From positions 124,001 through 188,000 of the forward strand of contig JAGBFA010000011.1 of NCBI GenBank assembly GCA_017936685.1: DNA of 64,000 bases. The letters run 5' to 3'. A model generated the notes under the pieces. The model saw only the letters and a program-made list of their open reading frames with translations. It was not told the DNA's origin and made no database searches. This document shows positions 17,566-25,563 of the stretch, piece by piece (position 1 is the first letter of the stretch; the number at the start of each line of letters is the position of its first letter). The position numbers and the translations under genes are program-made. The stretch is from Alistipes sp. Its GTDB lineage: Bacteria > Bacteroidota > Bacteroidia > Bacteroidales > Rikenellaceae.

Positions 17566-18804
17566 ATGGCAAACGACATATTACTGATCGTGACGATGCT
17601 GATCCTGTCGGCATTCTTCTCCGGAATGGAGATCGCGTTTTTGAGCCGAAACCGCCTCAGGGAGGAGATCGACCGCAAACAGAACATCGTGTTCCGCCAT
17701 GTGGCCGACATATTCGCCCACAATCCCGGCAACTACATAACCACGATCCTCGTGGGCAACAACATTGCGCTGGTGATCTATTCGCTGTCGATGTCGGCAC
17801 TGCTGGCTACGCTGTTCGATATGGACAACGTGGTGCTGGTCAGCGTAATATCCACGGTCATAGTGCTGTTCGTGGCGGAGTATCTGCCCAAGTCGATCTT
17901 CAAACGCAACCCAAATTTCTACTATTCGCTGCTGGCTCCGGTCATATACGTCTTCTATATAGTGTTGTATCCCATATCGCGCTTTACGACGATACTCTCC
18001 TACGGCCTGCTGCGCCTGACCGGTCACCGGACAAAGGCGCGCGACATGCAGACCGCATTCAGCCGCGACGATCTGGCCGGATTGGTCGAGGCCGATAACG
18101 TCGAGGTGCAGCACGAGGACGAGAACGATATAAAGCTGTTTCAGAACGCGCTGGACTTCGCCGACCTAAGGGTGCGCGACTGCATGGTGCCGCGCGTCGA
18201 CATCGAGGCGGTCGACATCGACGATACCGACATCGACGAGCTCACCCGACGATTCGTCGACAGCCACTTCTCGCGCATATTCGTATGGCGGGAGAGCATC
18301 GACAACATCATAGGATATGTCAACTCCAAGAGCCTGTTCCGAAACCCGTCGTCGATCGACGACATGTTGATGAAGACCATCTACGTGGCCGAGACGCTGC
18401 CGCTGCAAACCATGCTCGAAACCTTCATGAAGCGCAAGGCCTCGATCGCGGTGGTGATCGACGAGTTCGGCGGTACGGCCGGCATCATCTCGCTGGAAGA
18501 TGTGCTCGAACAGATCTTCGGCGATATTGAGGACGAGCACGACGTGCAGGAGATGATCGAGAAGCAGGTGGCCGAGGACGAGTGGGTCTTCTCGGCGCGG
18601 TTGGAAGTCGACTACCTGAACGAACACTACGCGCTGGGCATCGAGGAGAGCGACGAATACGACACGCTGGCCGGATATATCATCTACAATCACGACGGCA
18701 TACCCACCCAGGGCGAAGCCTTCGTCATAGGCGAATACCGCTGCCGCGTGCTGCGGCGCATAGGCTCGCGCATCGATCTGGTGCGGCTGAAACGCTTGAA
18801 GTAG
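17566..18804 (+). CDS. CNNM/CorC-type transporter (hemolysin family)
   Basis: A 412-residue integral membrane protein. The N-terminal DUF21/CNNM domain has about four hydrophobic segments (ILLIVTMLILSAFFSGMEIAF; YITTILVGNNIALVIYSLSMSALLA; VVLVSVISTVIVLFVAEYLP; LLAPVIYVFYIVLYPISRF). A CBS-domain pair follows (VRDCMVPRVDIEAVD ... IIGYVNSKSLF; KASIAVVIDEFGGTAGIISLEDVLEQIFG), then a CorC_HlyC C-terminal domain. The family is associated with magnesium/cobalt efflux or resistance. A related Bacteroidota protein, GldE, acts with gliding proteins, but nothing here indicates motility. It ends the long co-directional run that starts at rng. Confidence 0.9.
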   Translation: MANDILLIVTMLILSAFFSGMEIAFLSRNRLREEIDRKQNIVFRHVADIFAHNPGNYITTILVGNNIALVIYSLSMSALLATLFDMDNVVLVSVISTVIVLFVAEYLPKSIFKRNPNFYYSLLAPVIYVFYIVLYPISRFTTILSYGLLRLTGHRTKARDMQTAFSRDDLAGLVEADNVEVQHEDENDIKLFQNALDFADLRVRDCMVPRVDIEAVDIDDTDIDELTRRFVDSHFSRIFVWRESIDNIIGYVNSKSLFRNPSSIDDMLMKTIYVAETLPLQTMLETFMKRKASIAVVIDEFGGTAGIISLEDVLEQIFGDIEDEHDVQEMIEKQVAEDEWVFSARLEVDYLNEHYALGIEESDEYDTLAGYIIYNHDGIPTQGEAFVIGEYRCRVLRRIGSRIDLVRLKRLK

Positions 18805-19084
18805 CCGGTGCGTATCGGCGTGTTTGCCTGCTTTGAGGCGGGCGTTATGCGGAATAGAACGGGCGCGGCATCGCAAATGACGGTCGCAGCCGGCGTAAAA
18901 TCGTATGCGATAGCCAAATTATCATGCTTAACAGAATGCCGTTTCAGAAAAAATTATTATCTTTGTAAGCTATAAAGTGCATTTTTCTCCATGCGGCGTG
19001 AAACGAAGCGGTGCAGAGTTCGGCTTTGTCATGACGGAGAAAGAGAGTTACGATGAACAATAACGATAAAAATAAAAGTTTTCT
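18805..19084 (+). promoter_or_regulatory. Intergenic region with ppiD promoter
   Basis: 280 bases without a gene. TATCTTTG at 18958-18965 is an exact -7 match and would start a leader of about 115 bases before the chaperone at 19085. No clear terminator for the upstream gene was seen, so read-through is possible. Confidence 0.5.
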
Positions 19085-21058
19085 ATGGCAACATTAAACA
19101 CATTACGAACCAAATACGGCATCGTGTTATCTATCGTGATCGCTGTCGTTCTTTTGGCGTTCATACTCGGCGACCAGCTCAACAATCGCCGGCCGCAGCA
19201 GCAGTCGGAGGATTTCAAGGTGGGTGAGATCGCCGGTAAGACGATCAACGCATCGGAGTATTATCAGGCTAAGGGCAGCATCGATGACCGTAACAACCGT
19301 ATCGGTGCCGACAACGTGGCCGACATGGCGTGGAGCACGCTTATCCTCAATAACTTCATGGAGCCTACGTGCGCCGGAGCGGGCATCGTAGCCACCGAGG
19401 CCGAGATGGAGCGCATCGCAAGCCGTCTGATTCAGCAGTGGGCGCAGGAGTTCGCGCAGTACGGTCTGTCGCAGAACGACATCGTCGCCATGGCCGACCA
19501 GGAGTGGGAGCTGCGCCGCAACGGCATCAAACAGCAGATGTTGGAGTCGAAGTTGGGCGGTCTCTATGCTTTGGGCGCATATACGAACAAACTCGAAGTA
19601 GAGGATAACCTCCGCAACATGAACACCGCTTTCTCGGGCAGATATGTCGAGGTTCCCTATTCGGTCATTGCCGACGATCAGATCGAGGTGAGCGAAGAGG
19701 AGCTGGCCGCATGCTACCAGAGTAAGAAGACGAAGAATGCAGGTCTGGGCAACCGCACGATAAGCTACCTGCTGTTCGATCTTAATCCTACCGAGGAGGA
19801 TCTGGCTGCCATCGAGGCTGAGGTCAATTCGGCTGCCGAGCAGCTGGCTGTGGCCGAGGGCGAGCAGATCAAGACCGTCGCACGCTCGTTCGCCGGACAG
19901 GTGTCGCCCTTCATCGGTTACGACAATATCCCCGCAGAGCAGGCCGAGGCCCTGAAAAGCGGCAAGATGTACGGCCCTGAGAAGTTGGACGAGGTGTGGG
20001 TGATGAGCCGTGTGGCCGATAAGGTCAATGCCCCGTCGACATTCACGATAGAGTGCGCCGTATTCGACGACAAGGAGCAGGCCGACAAGGTCGTGGCCGA
20101 GCTGAAAGCTGTCGATTCGGACTTCTCGAAGCTCTCTGCTGCGGTCGATACCTATAACCAGACCCGTGATTTCAACATGATGGACGAATATACGGCCAAG
20201 TCATTCATCGGCGGCAAGGTAGGCGACGTGATCTCGTATAACGAGGCCGGCAAGGTCGTCGTGGCGAAGATCACCGAGTGCGGTGCGCCGGCCGATTTCA
20301 TACAGGTGGCGCAGATCGTCAAGGAGATCAAGCCGAGCGAAGCCACGCTCGATGCCGTAACGCGCCGCGCTACGTCGTTCGCCAACAAGGCCAAGGCTTC
20401 GGCCGAGGCGTTCCAGAATGCGGCGGGCGAGCTGGCCATGATCCCGCGTGTGGCAACTGTCAGCCGCGGCGACCGCGACTATCAGACCGGTGTGCGAGGC
20501 ATTCGCGGTATAGATAACTCGCGCAGCGTAGCCGTCTGGGCTTACGGTGCCGAGGTGGGCGAGTCGAAGAGTTTTTCACTCGGCAACAGCATCGTAGTGG
20601 CGATGGTCACCGCAATCGACAACAACGAGTTTACTCCCCGCAACGATGCTTTATGCCGCCGCGAGGTTCTGCGTGACAAGAAGTTCGCCCAGATAGCAGC
20701 CAACCTCACCTCGTTCGACGCTGCCAAGAGCAAGTACGAGGCCGAGGTGAAGTCGTTCGCAGGAGTCAAGTTCAACGATAATCTGCTCGAAGGCGGCGAA
20801 GGCGAGGCGCGCCTGATAGGTGCCATCGCTTCGACGACCGAAACGGGCGTGGTATCGCAGCCTGTCAAGGGTAACGATGCCGCCTACCTCTTCGTCGTCG
20901 ATGCTATCGATGCCGGTGAGCAGCTCGATGCCGAGGGCATAGCCAAGGAGCGTATTCCGCTCAACACCCAGCGTGAAGCGATGATACGCCAGGTTCTCGG
21001 TTATGCACTGAGCGACAAGGCGGGTATCGTCGATATGAGAGACGAACGCGTGATGTAG
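19085..21058 (+). CDS. ppiD: SurA/PpiD-type periplasmic folding factor
   Basis: A 657-residue protein with one N-terminal membrane anchor (YGIVLSIVIAVVLLAFILG, residues 11-29) and a large periplasmic part. A SurA_N-like chaperone region begins near residue 45 (VGEIAGKTINASEYYQAKGS) and a parvulin-like region lies in the middle. PpiD proteins hold and isomerise proline bonds of newly exported envelope proteins. Parvulin active-site residues could not be assigned confidently, so chaperone activity is safer than isomerase activity. The gene has its own promoter and is followed by a strong hairpin. Confidence 0.85.
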   Translation: MATLNTLRTKYGIVLSIVIAVVLLAFILGDQLNNRRPQQQSEDFKVGEIAGKTINASEYYQAKGSIDDRNNRIGADNVADMAWSTLILNNFMEPTCAGAGIVATEAEMERIASRLIQQWAQEFAQYGLSQNDIVAMADQEWELRRNGIKQQMLESKLGGLYALGAYTNKLEVEDNLRNMNTAFSGRYVEVPYSVIADDQIEVSEEELAACYQSKKTKNAGLGNRTISYLLFDLNPTEEDLAAIEAEVNSAAEQLAVAEGEQIKTVARSFAGQVSPFIGYDNIPAEQAEALKSGKMYGPEKLDEVWVMSRVADKVNAPSTFTIECAVFDDKEQADKVVAELKAVDSDFSKLSAAVDTYNQTRDFNMMDEYTAKSFIGGKVGDVISYNEAGKVVVAKITECGAPADFIQVAQIVKEIKPSEATLDAVTRRATSFANKAKASAEAFQNAAGELAMIPRVATVSRGDRDYQTGVRGIRGIDNSRSVAVWAYGAEVGESKSFSLGNSIVVAMVTAIDNNEFTPRNDALCRREVLRDKKFAQIAANLTSFDAAKSKYEAEVKSFAGVKFNDNLLEGGEGEARLIGAIASTTETGVVSQPVKGNDAAYLFVVDAIDAGEQLDAEGIAKERIPLNTQREAMIRQVLGYALSDKAGIVDMRDERVM

Positions 21059-21153
21059 TCTCTGTCGGAACTACATTGGAAATATGGCTGTTGCGGCACT
21101 CGGTGCCGGTATCAATGGCAAGTTTGGAGGATTTGTCGCAAACGAATCCCTCG

Positions 21154-21192
21154 ATCGCCCCGGGGCTGAAAGGCTCGGGGCGATTTGTTGTT
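21154..21192 (+). terminator. Terminator after ppiD
   Basis: Arms 21154-21162 (ATCGCCCCG) and 21176-21184 pair perfectly over 9 bp and are followed by TTGTTGTT. It lies about 95 bases after the ppiD stop. Confidence 0.85.
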
Positions 21193-21258
21193 ATGTGTCG
21201 GATTGTGCGCTCGCGCGGTTAGCGTGACAGACTGGCGGGTATGCGTGCTCTCCACCGC

Positions 21259-21697
21259 GAGACTCCCACGTCGCAACTGCGTTGCTCCTCGGAGTGACAG
21301 ACTACCTGCCAACGCTCCACCGCGGAACGCGGGACGAAGCCAGCCACGCCCCACATGGAGCGCGATTTATCGCGCGACCCAAGTCCCCTCCGAGGAGGGG
21401 ATTTAGGGGAGGGTCAGAATTATATAACGGCGCAAGCCGTCGCTCCTTGGTCGACATTTGTCTGTCATTCTGAGGAGGACGGAACGTCCGACGTGAGAAT
21501 CTCTTTCTTGACCGGCAAATGTGTTTTATGGCGGGTATGTCGCGCTCCAGACTGCGAGACTTCCGCGTTGCCTGTGGCTACCCGGAGTGACAGGGTAGAG
21601 CGTGTTGAGATTCCCGCGGTCGGGCATGCACCCTGCATCGGAGTGACATGGTGTGTGCAGAGACTCCCACGTCGCCTGCGGCTCCTCGGAGTGACAG
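21259..21697. repeat. Island 1 of short hairpin repeats (family 1)
   Basis: Copies at 21259-21300 and 21660-21697 (outer stem ACTCC/GGAGT), 21462-21503 (ATTCT/AGAAT, inner hairpin GGACG/CGTCC), and degenerate copies at 21556-21592 and 21607-21648. Each has conserved flanks, GAGGAG on one side and CGACGTG on the other, around an inner stem of unrelated sequence. A separate CCCCTCC/GGAGGGG hairpin lies at 21385-21400. The ~580 bases between the ppiD terminator and the gene at 21777 hold nothing else I can identify. Confidence 0.85.
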
Positions 21698-21776
21698 GTT
21701 GGTTATGTCATTCTAAGTGTGGCGTATAGGCCTTTATCTGTTGTGCGGCGGCTGCCGGCGCACGCAAGGGCAATAA

Positions 21777-22022
21777 TCAATCGCCCAGCATAAGCCACGA
21801 CATGGAGTATTGCGGATAGTGGTCGTGGATAATGCCTGCCAGACGACGCGATATGTGATAGTTGCCGCGTTTGATCTGGTAGAGGTTCTCGGCATGTTTC
21901 AGCCCGAGTGTTTTGGCGAGTCCTGCGGCTGTCGTATCCAGATCGTGTATGATTGTCTCTATACGCGCCCAGTCACTGTTTACCTGCAAATCGGTGTTTT
22001 GTCTCTTCTTCTTTCTCGGCAT
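21777..22022 (-). CDS. Small XRE-type helix-turn-helix protein
   Basis: An 81-residue protein with a basic start (MPRKKKRQN) and a helix-turn-helix reading TAAGLAKTLGLKHAENLYQIKRGNYHISRRLAGIIHDHYP, ending in MSWLMLGD. It is the N-terminal DNA-binding part of a Bacteroidota XRE/CI-like repressor, cut to a single domain. The usual C-terminal peptidase S24 or sensor domain is absent, and no second frame continues it. It probably binds DNA as a dimer; targets are unknown. A -7-like element TAACTTTG on the minus strand at 22219-22226 is distant (about 200 bases). It lies beside the repeat island and could be a remnant of a mobile element. Confidence 0.7.
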   Translation of the reverse strand: MPRKKKRQNTDLQVNSDWARIETIIHDLDTTAAGLAKTLGLKHAENLYQIKRGNYHISRRLAGIIHDHYPQYSMSWLMLGD

Positions 22023-22318
22023 AATAATAGGCGTGGTGCTGTTTACTCGTCTGACTAAGCCGGTCGTAGGAAACCATTACCGCAGAAAAATAGACAGTCC
22101 ACGCCATACGCATGCATGACAAAACTGTGTACCTAACCTCCGGAAGTGCAAATTTCCTACGTTTGCTTAGTAAGGATTAAGTAAAATTTTGTTATTATTT
22201 CAGTGCTTTTAAGCCATACAAAGTTACACATATTTTTTTAATGTCAAAATGATTCGCCTATTATTACGCATGCCGGTAAGGGAAACATCGTCGGGTATGG
22301 CCGCGGCCGCAAAAGAAA
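22023..22318. other. Gene-free AT-rich interval
   Basis: About 300 bases between the XRE gene and the terminator at 22319. Apart from the minus-strand TAACTTTG at 22219-22226, I see no gene, repeat copy or hairpin worth naming. Confidence 0.5.
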
Positions 22319-22347
22319 AAAGATAGTCGTGTCAACCGACTATCTTT
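22319..22347 (-). terminator. Terminator overlapping the end of the upstream coding sequence
   Basis: Arms 22319-22329 (AAAGATAGTCG) and 22337-22347 pair over 11 bp. Read on the minus strand, the stem is followed by a T-run (to about 22313). The TGA stop of the 101-residue membrane protein (22332-22334) lies in the loop, so the last four sense codons form part of the stem. Confidence 0.8.
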
Positions 22348-22637
22348 TCGATGAATTCGACCGCCCGGCGATAGAGCCCTTCGACGATGCGGCTGACTTC
22401 GTAGATGGTGTCGAAGCGTCGTCGCAGCGACTCTATGTAGCTGTGCAATGCCACGCGGTAGACGATCGCCGCTATTGTCATAAAGAACAGACCCACGATG
22501 AGCGAGGCTACGGTCGTGCTGCCGATAAGCTCCGAGAGCCACGTCACGAATGCTGCCGTAAGCAGTATCAGCGACATGAAGCCCGATAGCAGGAACACTA
22601 CGATGGCAGTGCCTATGGGACGGTGGGAGTCGTTCAT
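22332..22637 (-). CDS. Small membrane protein, holin/phage-shock-like topology
   Basis: A 101-residue protein with two hydrophobic segments (GTAIVVFLLSGFMSLILLTAAFVTWL and TVASLIVGLFFMTIAAIVYRVAL), followed by an amphipathic charged helix (YIESLRRRFDTIYEVSRIVEGLYRRAVEFIEKIVG). The layout resembles the YqjE/holin superfamily III proteins often paired with YtxH proteins, as here: the YtxH gene lies 18 bases upstream on the same strand. Envelope-stress or membrane-stabilising roles are suggested for such pairs, but no function is shown by the sequence. Its stop codon lies in the terminator loop. Confidence 0.7.
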   Translation of the reverse strand: MNDSHRPIGTAIVVFLLSGFMSLILLTAAFVTWLSELIGSTTVASLIVGLFFMTIAAIVYRVALHSYIESLRRRFDTIYEVSRIVEGLYRRAVEFIEKIVG

Positions 22638-22655
22638 ACCGGTGCCGCTTTCGGA

Positions 22656-22868
22656 TTACTTGACAATGTCGTCGACGGTATCCTCTATCTCGTCACCGCA
22701 ATGACAGCTCTTGAAGTTCCTGCGCAGCTTCGACATCTCGTCGTCGGCCATATCGCGGATCTTCTGGCGAAGCTCCTTGCCCGACTGAGGGGTGAACAAC
22801 ATGGCGATGGCTGCTCCGGCAAGTGCGCCGCCGAGAGCCGAAAGAATACATTTGCTTGTGTTTTTCAT
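22656..22868 (-). CDS. YtxH domain protein
   Basis: A 70-residue protein. I start it at the ATG at 22868 (MKNTSKCILSALGGALAGAAIAMLFTPQSGKELRQKIRDMADDEM), which gives the standard YtxH layout: a Gly/Ala-rich membrane segment, the TPxSGxELR motif, then a charged helix. A longer in-frame extension upstream is not supported. The C-terminus carries a CHCGDE cysteine pair, which is unusual. YtxH proteins are general-stress envelope proteins of unclear action. It forms a two-gene unit with the small membrane protein downstream. Confidence 0.8.
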   Translation of the reverse strand: MKNTSKCILSALGGALAGAAIAMLFTPQSGKELRQKIRDMADDEMSKLRRNFKSCHCGDEIEDTVDDIVK

Positions 22869-22949
22869 AATAGTGCGTTTTTTTAGAAATGACACCCGTC
22901 GAGGTGCAAACTCCAAGCCAAATATCGGGTGGGGCAAGCCGAAAAATAT

Positions 22950-22957
22950 TAACTTTG
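22950..22957 (+). promoter_or_regulatory. -7 element TAACTTTG close to a start codon
   Basis: An exact TAnnTTTG match whose last base is 9 bases before the ATG at 22966, so the SLOG mRNA may have a leader of only a few bases. Confidence 0.55.
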
Positions 22958-22965
22958 CAGTCGTG

Positions 22966-23451
22966 ATGACGCATCTTGCCATAAGCGTGGCATTTACCGG
23001 CCACCGATATTACGACGGTCGCGACGACGGAGTGTTGTGCGATCGGTTGGAGCGGTTGTATGCCGAGGGGTACCGCCGTTTTGTGAGCGGCATGGCACCG
23101 GGGTTCGATCTGGCGGCGGCCGAGGCCGTGGCGGCGTTGCGCGAGCGGCATGCCGATGCGGTGTTGGAGTGCGCCGTGCCATATCCGGGCTTCGAGAGCG
23201 GTTTTGCCGTGAAGGACTGCGAGAGGTTCCGTGCATTGATTGCCGCGGCCGACAGGGTGGTCTACATAGGCGAGAGTTATTCGCCGCATGTCTTCCATCG
23301 GCGCAACGACTATCTTGTCGACAACTGCTCGCTGATGGTGGCGTGGTGGGACGGCCGCCGCAGCGGAACGGGTTATACGGTGGCGCGCGCACGGCGCATG
23401 GGGCGGTGTGTGGTCAACATCTTCTCCGACGGTCAGCCCGCGTTGTTCTGA
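22966..23451 (+). CDS. SLOG-fold protein, DUF1273/YpsA-like
   Basis: A 161-residue protein matching the SLOG (LOG/DprA-like Rossmann) family of the DUF1273/YpsA type. The start ISVAFTGHRYY is followed by RRFVSGMAPGFDLAAAEAVAALRE, a VPYPG strand, VVYIGESYSPHVFHRRNDYLVDNCSLMVAWWDG and SGTGYTVARARRMGR. These are the nucleotide-ligand pocket motifs of the family. SLOG proteins are proposed to bind or process nucleotide-derived signals; some act in phage defence or cell-division control. This is a single-domain form with no obvious partner gene. I used the ATG at 22966, which follows the -7 element at once; a longer frame back to 22792 would run through the promoter and the YtxH gene. Confidence 0.8.
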   Translation: MTHLAISVAFTGHRYYDGRDDGVLCDRLERLYAEGYRRFVSGMAPGFDLAAAEAVAALRERHADAVLECAVPYPGFESGFAVKDCERFRALIAAADRVVYIGESYSPHVFHRRNDYLVDNCSLMVAWWDGRRSGTGYTVARARRMGRCVVNIFSDGQPALF

Positions 23452-23535
23452 CACGCTGCGGCCGACAGGAGGTGTGTCGGACAGGCATACGGGACGGCGG
23501 CGGCAATCCGGTTGCAAATAAAATATTCAATCTGC

Positions 23536-23565
23536 TTTGCAATCGGGAAAAAAAGAATAACTTTG
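23536..23565 (+). promoter_or_regulatory. Complete promoter: TTTG - 18 bases - TAACTTTG
   Basis: -33 box TTTG at 23536-23539 and -7 box TAACTTTG at 23558-23565, a textbook Bacteroidota promoter 25 bases upstream of the barrel protein at 23591. Confidence 0.75.
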
Positions 23566-23590
23566 TATATTAACTAATATTTATGAAACG

Positions 23591-24103
23591 ATGAAAAACA
23601 TAACCCTCTTCTGCTCGATCGTGCTGCTGTCGCTTATGTCGGTGCGTATGGCCGCTGCGCAACCTCCTAAGGGTGCCTTCTCGTTCTCGGCCGAGACGCG
23701 TTATGCCGCGCCGTTAGGGGCAGGCGACGAGTTCTCCTCGATCGACATCGATGCCGTTTTCGGCTACCACTTCAACGGCCGGTGGTCGATCTTCGTGCCG
23801 GTGACCGGTGCCACGGGGCTGTTCGATGTATCGGGCGTGAGAAGCTACGAGACGACGGTTTTAGCGGGTGTGGGCTTCGAGTATAACATCATAAGCAATC
23901 CGCGCTACACGCTGGGGCTGTCGCCGCGTGTGCAGGCTGCCGTATGCGGCGACTGGAAACATCTGAGCTACGATGTCGGGCTGCGCTGGCGGTGGGCAAG
24001 CTCGCCTTATGTGGGTTTGGGCGTGAGATATATCGACAACTACGATTCGCCGTTCAAGAACCGCTGCTGTCTCTATGTCGCATTCGGATTCACGTTGTTC
24101 TGA
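23591..24103 (+). CDS. Small outer-membrane beta-barrel protein
   Basis: A 170-residue protein with a signal peptide (MKNITLFCSIVLLSLMSVRMAAAQ). The mature chain of alternating strands (FSFSAETRYAAPLG, DIDAVFGYHFNGRWSIFVPVTG, TTVLAGVGFEYNIISNPRYTLGLSPRVQAAV, SYDVGLRWRWASSPYVGLGVRYIDNY) ends in an aromatic C-terminus (VAFGFTLF), the usual signal for barrel insertion. With 8-10 strands it resembles OmpA/OmpW-type small barrels. No function can be named. It is a single-gene unit between its promoter and a shared terminator. Confidence 0.8.
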   Translation: MKNITLFCSIVLLSLMSVRMAAAQPPKGAFSFSAETRYAAPLGAGDEFSSIDIDAVFGYHFNGRWSIFVPVTGATGLFDVSGVRSYETTVLAGVGFEYNIISNPRYTLGLSPRVQAAVCGDWKHLSYDVGLRWRWASSPYVGLGVRYIDNYDSPFKNRCCLYVAFGFTLF

Positions 24104-24126
24104 TCGAGGCGGTACATTAATATAAG

Positions 24127-24160
24127 AAAGCCGACGACCCTTCGAAGGATCGTCGGCTTT
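24127..24160. terminator. Bidirectional terminator
   Basis: AAAGCCGACGA and TCGTCGGCTTT flank a short CCTTCGAAGG-type core, a nearly perfect palindrome with A-run before and T-run after. It lies between the convergent barrel protein and phosphofructokinase genes and serves both strands. Confidence 0.9.
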
Positions 24161-24180
24161 TGCATATATGCGGTGGATTA

Positions 24181-25413
24181 TTACCAGTTGAGGATCTTGC
24201 GGAAGTCGTAAGTCTCGGGATTGGCCACATACTTGCGTGCAGCCTCGTAGTCGTCGGGGGTGATGAAGTTCATCAGATTGTCGATCACCTGCTGGATCTT
24301 GTCCGAGTGAATGTCGACCAGACGGGGCGGGATCTTACCCGTTTCGGGATCCTGCAAGTCTTTCAGATAGAGGGGCGATACGTAGCCCTCCTGGCTGATG
24401 TAGACCATGCAGCCGGTCTTGCCCTCCGAGAAGAGCTTGTAGACACCCATGCCCAGTTCCGAGCAGTAGACCAAGTCGAATGCGCAGGGGGTCTGGCAGC
24501 GAACCTCGTAGCCGATCTCCACAGGGCGCGACTTGACTTTCAGACCGATCTCTTTGAGCTTCTTCTCCAAGATGTCGTTGAACATCATGGCCTTCGACAC
24601 CTTGCCCAACTCGGGGTGTCCGTGCTCGTCATACGAGAAGTGAATGCCCGATTTGAGTATCTCCTCCTCCGACAGCGCGTGGAACACACCCTCAGAGATC
24701 ATGGCCACACCGTAGTCCATGCCGATGATCTTGCGCTTGATGATCGACGAAATCATCATGTTGATGATCTTGTCGATGGTGATGGTGGTCTTGTTGAACA
24801 TCTCGGGAATGATGATCATCGGGTAGTGGCATGCCGAAGCGATACCGAATGCGAGGTGACCTGCCGAGCGTCCCATGGCTGCTACGACGAACCAGTTGGC
24901 CGAGGTGCGAGCGTCGTTATAGACGGCGCGGCCGATGACCGAACCTGCGTTCTTGGCCGACTGATAGCCGAACGTCGGGGTGCCGGCGGGCAGGGGAAGA
25001 TCGTTGTCGATGGTCTTCGGTACGTGTATGTTGGCAATGGGATACTGCTTGGCTTCGAGGAATTTGGCGATGCGGTTGGCAGTCGAGGCCGTGTCGTCGC
25101 CGCCGATGGTAACCAGCAGCTTTATGTTGTTCTGCTTGAAAAAGTCGAGATTGAAGTTCTGCTCGAAATCCTTGTCGGTGGGCTTGAATCGGCTCATGGT
25201 CAGATACGATCCGCCCTGGTTGAAGATGTAGTCGGTCTTGAACAGATCGAGATCCTCGAAATGCGGATTTTCATTGAAAAGACCCGAATAGCCGTAGTGC
25301 AAACCGATCACTCGATAGCCTTTGGCTAAAAAAGTCTTTGCCACACTGCCGACGACGGTGTTGATACCGGGTGCCGGTCCGCCGCCTGTAAGAATTGCTA
25401 TTGCCTCTTTCAT
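24181..25413 (-). CDS. pfp: Pyrophosphate-type 6-phosphofructokinase
   Basis: A 410-residue PfkA-superfamily enzyme that interconverts fructose-6-phosphate and fructose-1,6-bisphosphate. The phosphoryl-donor loop reads GGDDT (104-108) where ATP enzymes have GGDGS. The catalytic segment is PKTIDND (132-138) with Lys at 133. Both are hallmarks of PPi-dependent enzymes. MGRSAGHLA is also typical. It is a reversible glycolytic step that saves ATP in anaerobes. The start MKEAIAILTGGGPAPGIN is unambiguous and has a -7 element ~57 bases upstream. Donor choice is inferred from motifs. Confidence 0.92.
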   Translation of the reverse strand: MKEAIAILTGGGPAPGINTVVGSVAKTFLAKGYRVIGLHYGYSGLFNENPHFEDLDLFKTDYIFNQGGSYLTMSRFKPTDKDFEQNFNLDFFKQNNIKLLVTIGGDDTASTANRIAKFLEAKQYPIANIHVPKTIDNDLPLPAGTPTFGYQSAKNAGSVIGRAVYNDARTSANWFVVAAMGRSAGHLAFGIASACHYPMIIIPEMFNKTTITIDKIINMMISSIIKRKIIGMDYGVAMISEGVFHALSEEEILKSGIHFSYDEHGHPELGKVSKAMMFNDILEKKLKEIGLKVKSRPVEIGYEVRCQTPCAFDLVYCSELGMGVYKLFSEGKTGCMVYISQEGYVSPLYLKDLQDPETGKIPPRLVDIHSDKIQQVIDNLMNFITPDDYEAARKYVANPETYDFRKILNW

Positions 25414-25469
25414 AGTATTTTATAGTTTTTGAAGTTAGTGCTTTCTGGTAGTGCCCGACAAGCACGATG

Positions 25470-25477
25470 CAAATATA
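25470..25477 (-). promoter_or_regulatory. -7 element TATATTTG for phosphofructokinase
   Basis: CAAATATA on the plus strand, i.e. TATATTTG facing the minus-strand gene that starts at 25413. Leader about 50 bases. Confidence 0.6.
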
Positions 25478-25522
25478 CTGAAAATTTTTAAAAAGTAAGT
25501 TTTTTTGTTGCTTATTCGAAAA

Positions 25523-25530
25523 TAATTTTG
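25523..25530 (+). promoter_or_regulatory. -7 element TAATTTTG
   Basis: An exact TAnnTTTG match in an AT-rich stretch, 33 bases before the plug-domain gene at 25564. Confidence 0.5.
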
Positions 25531-25563
25531 TAACTTTATAACGATTGTTTAAACAGTATCGAT

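Noticed and set aside
21777..22022. Prophage start (repressor gene)
   Set aside because: Only one HTH gene; no integrase, structural or replication genes nearby.
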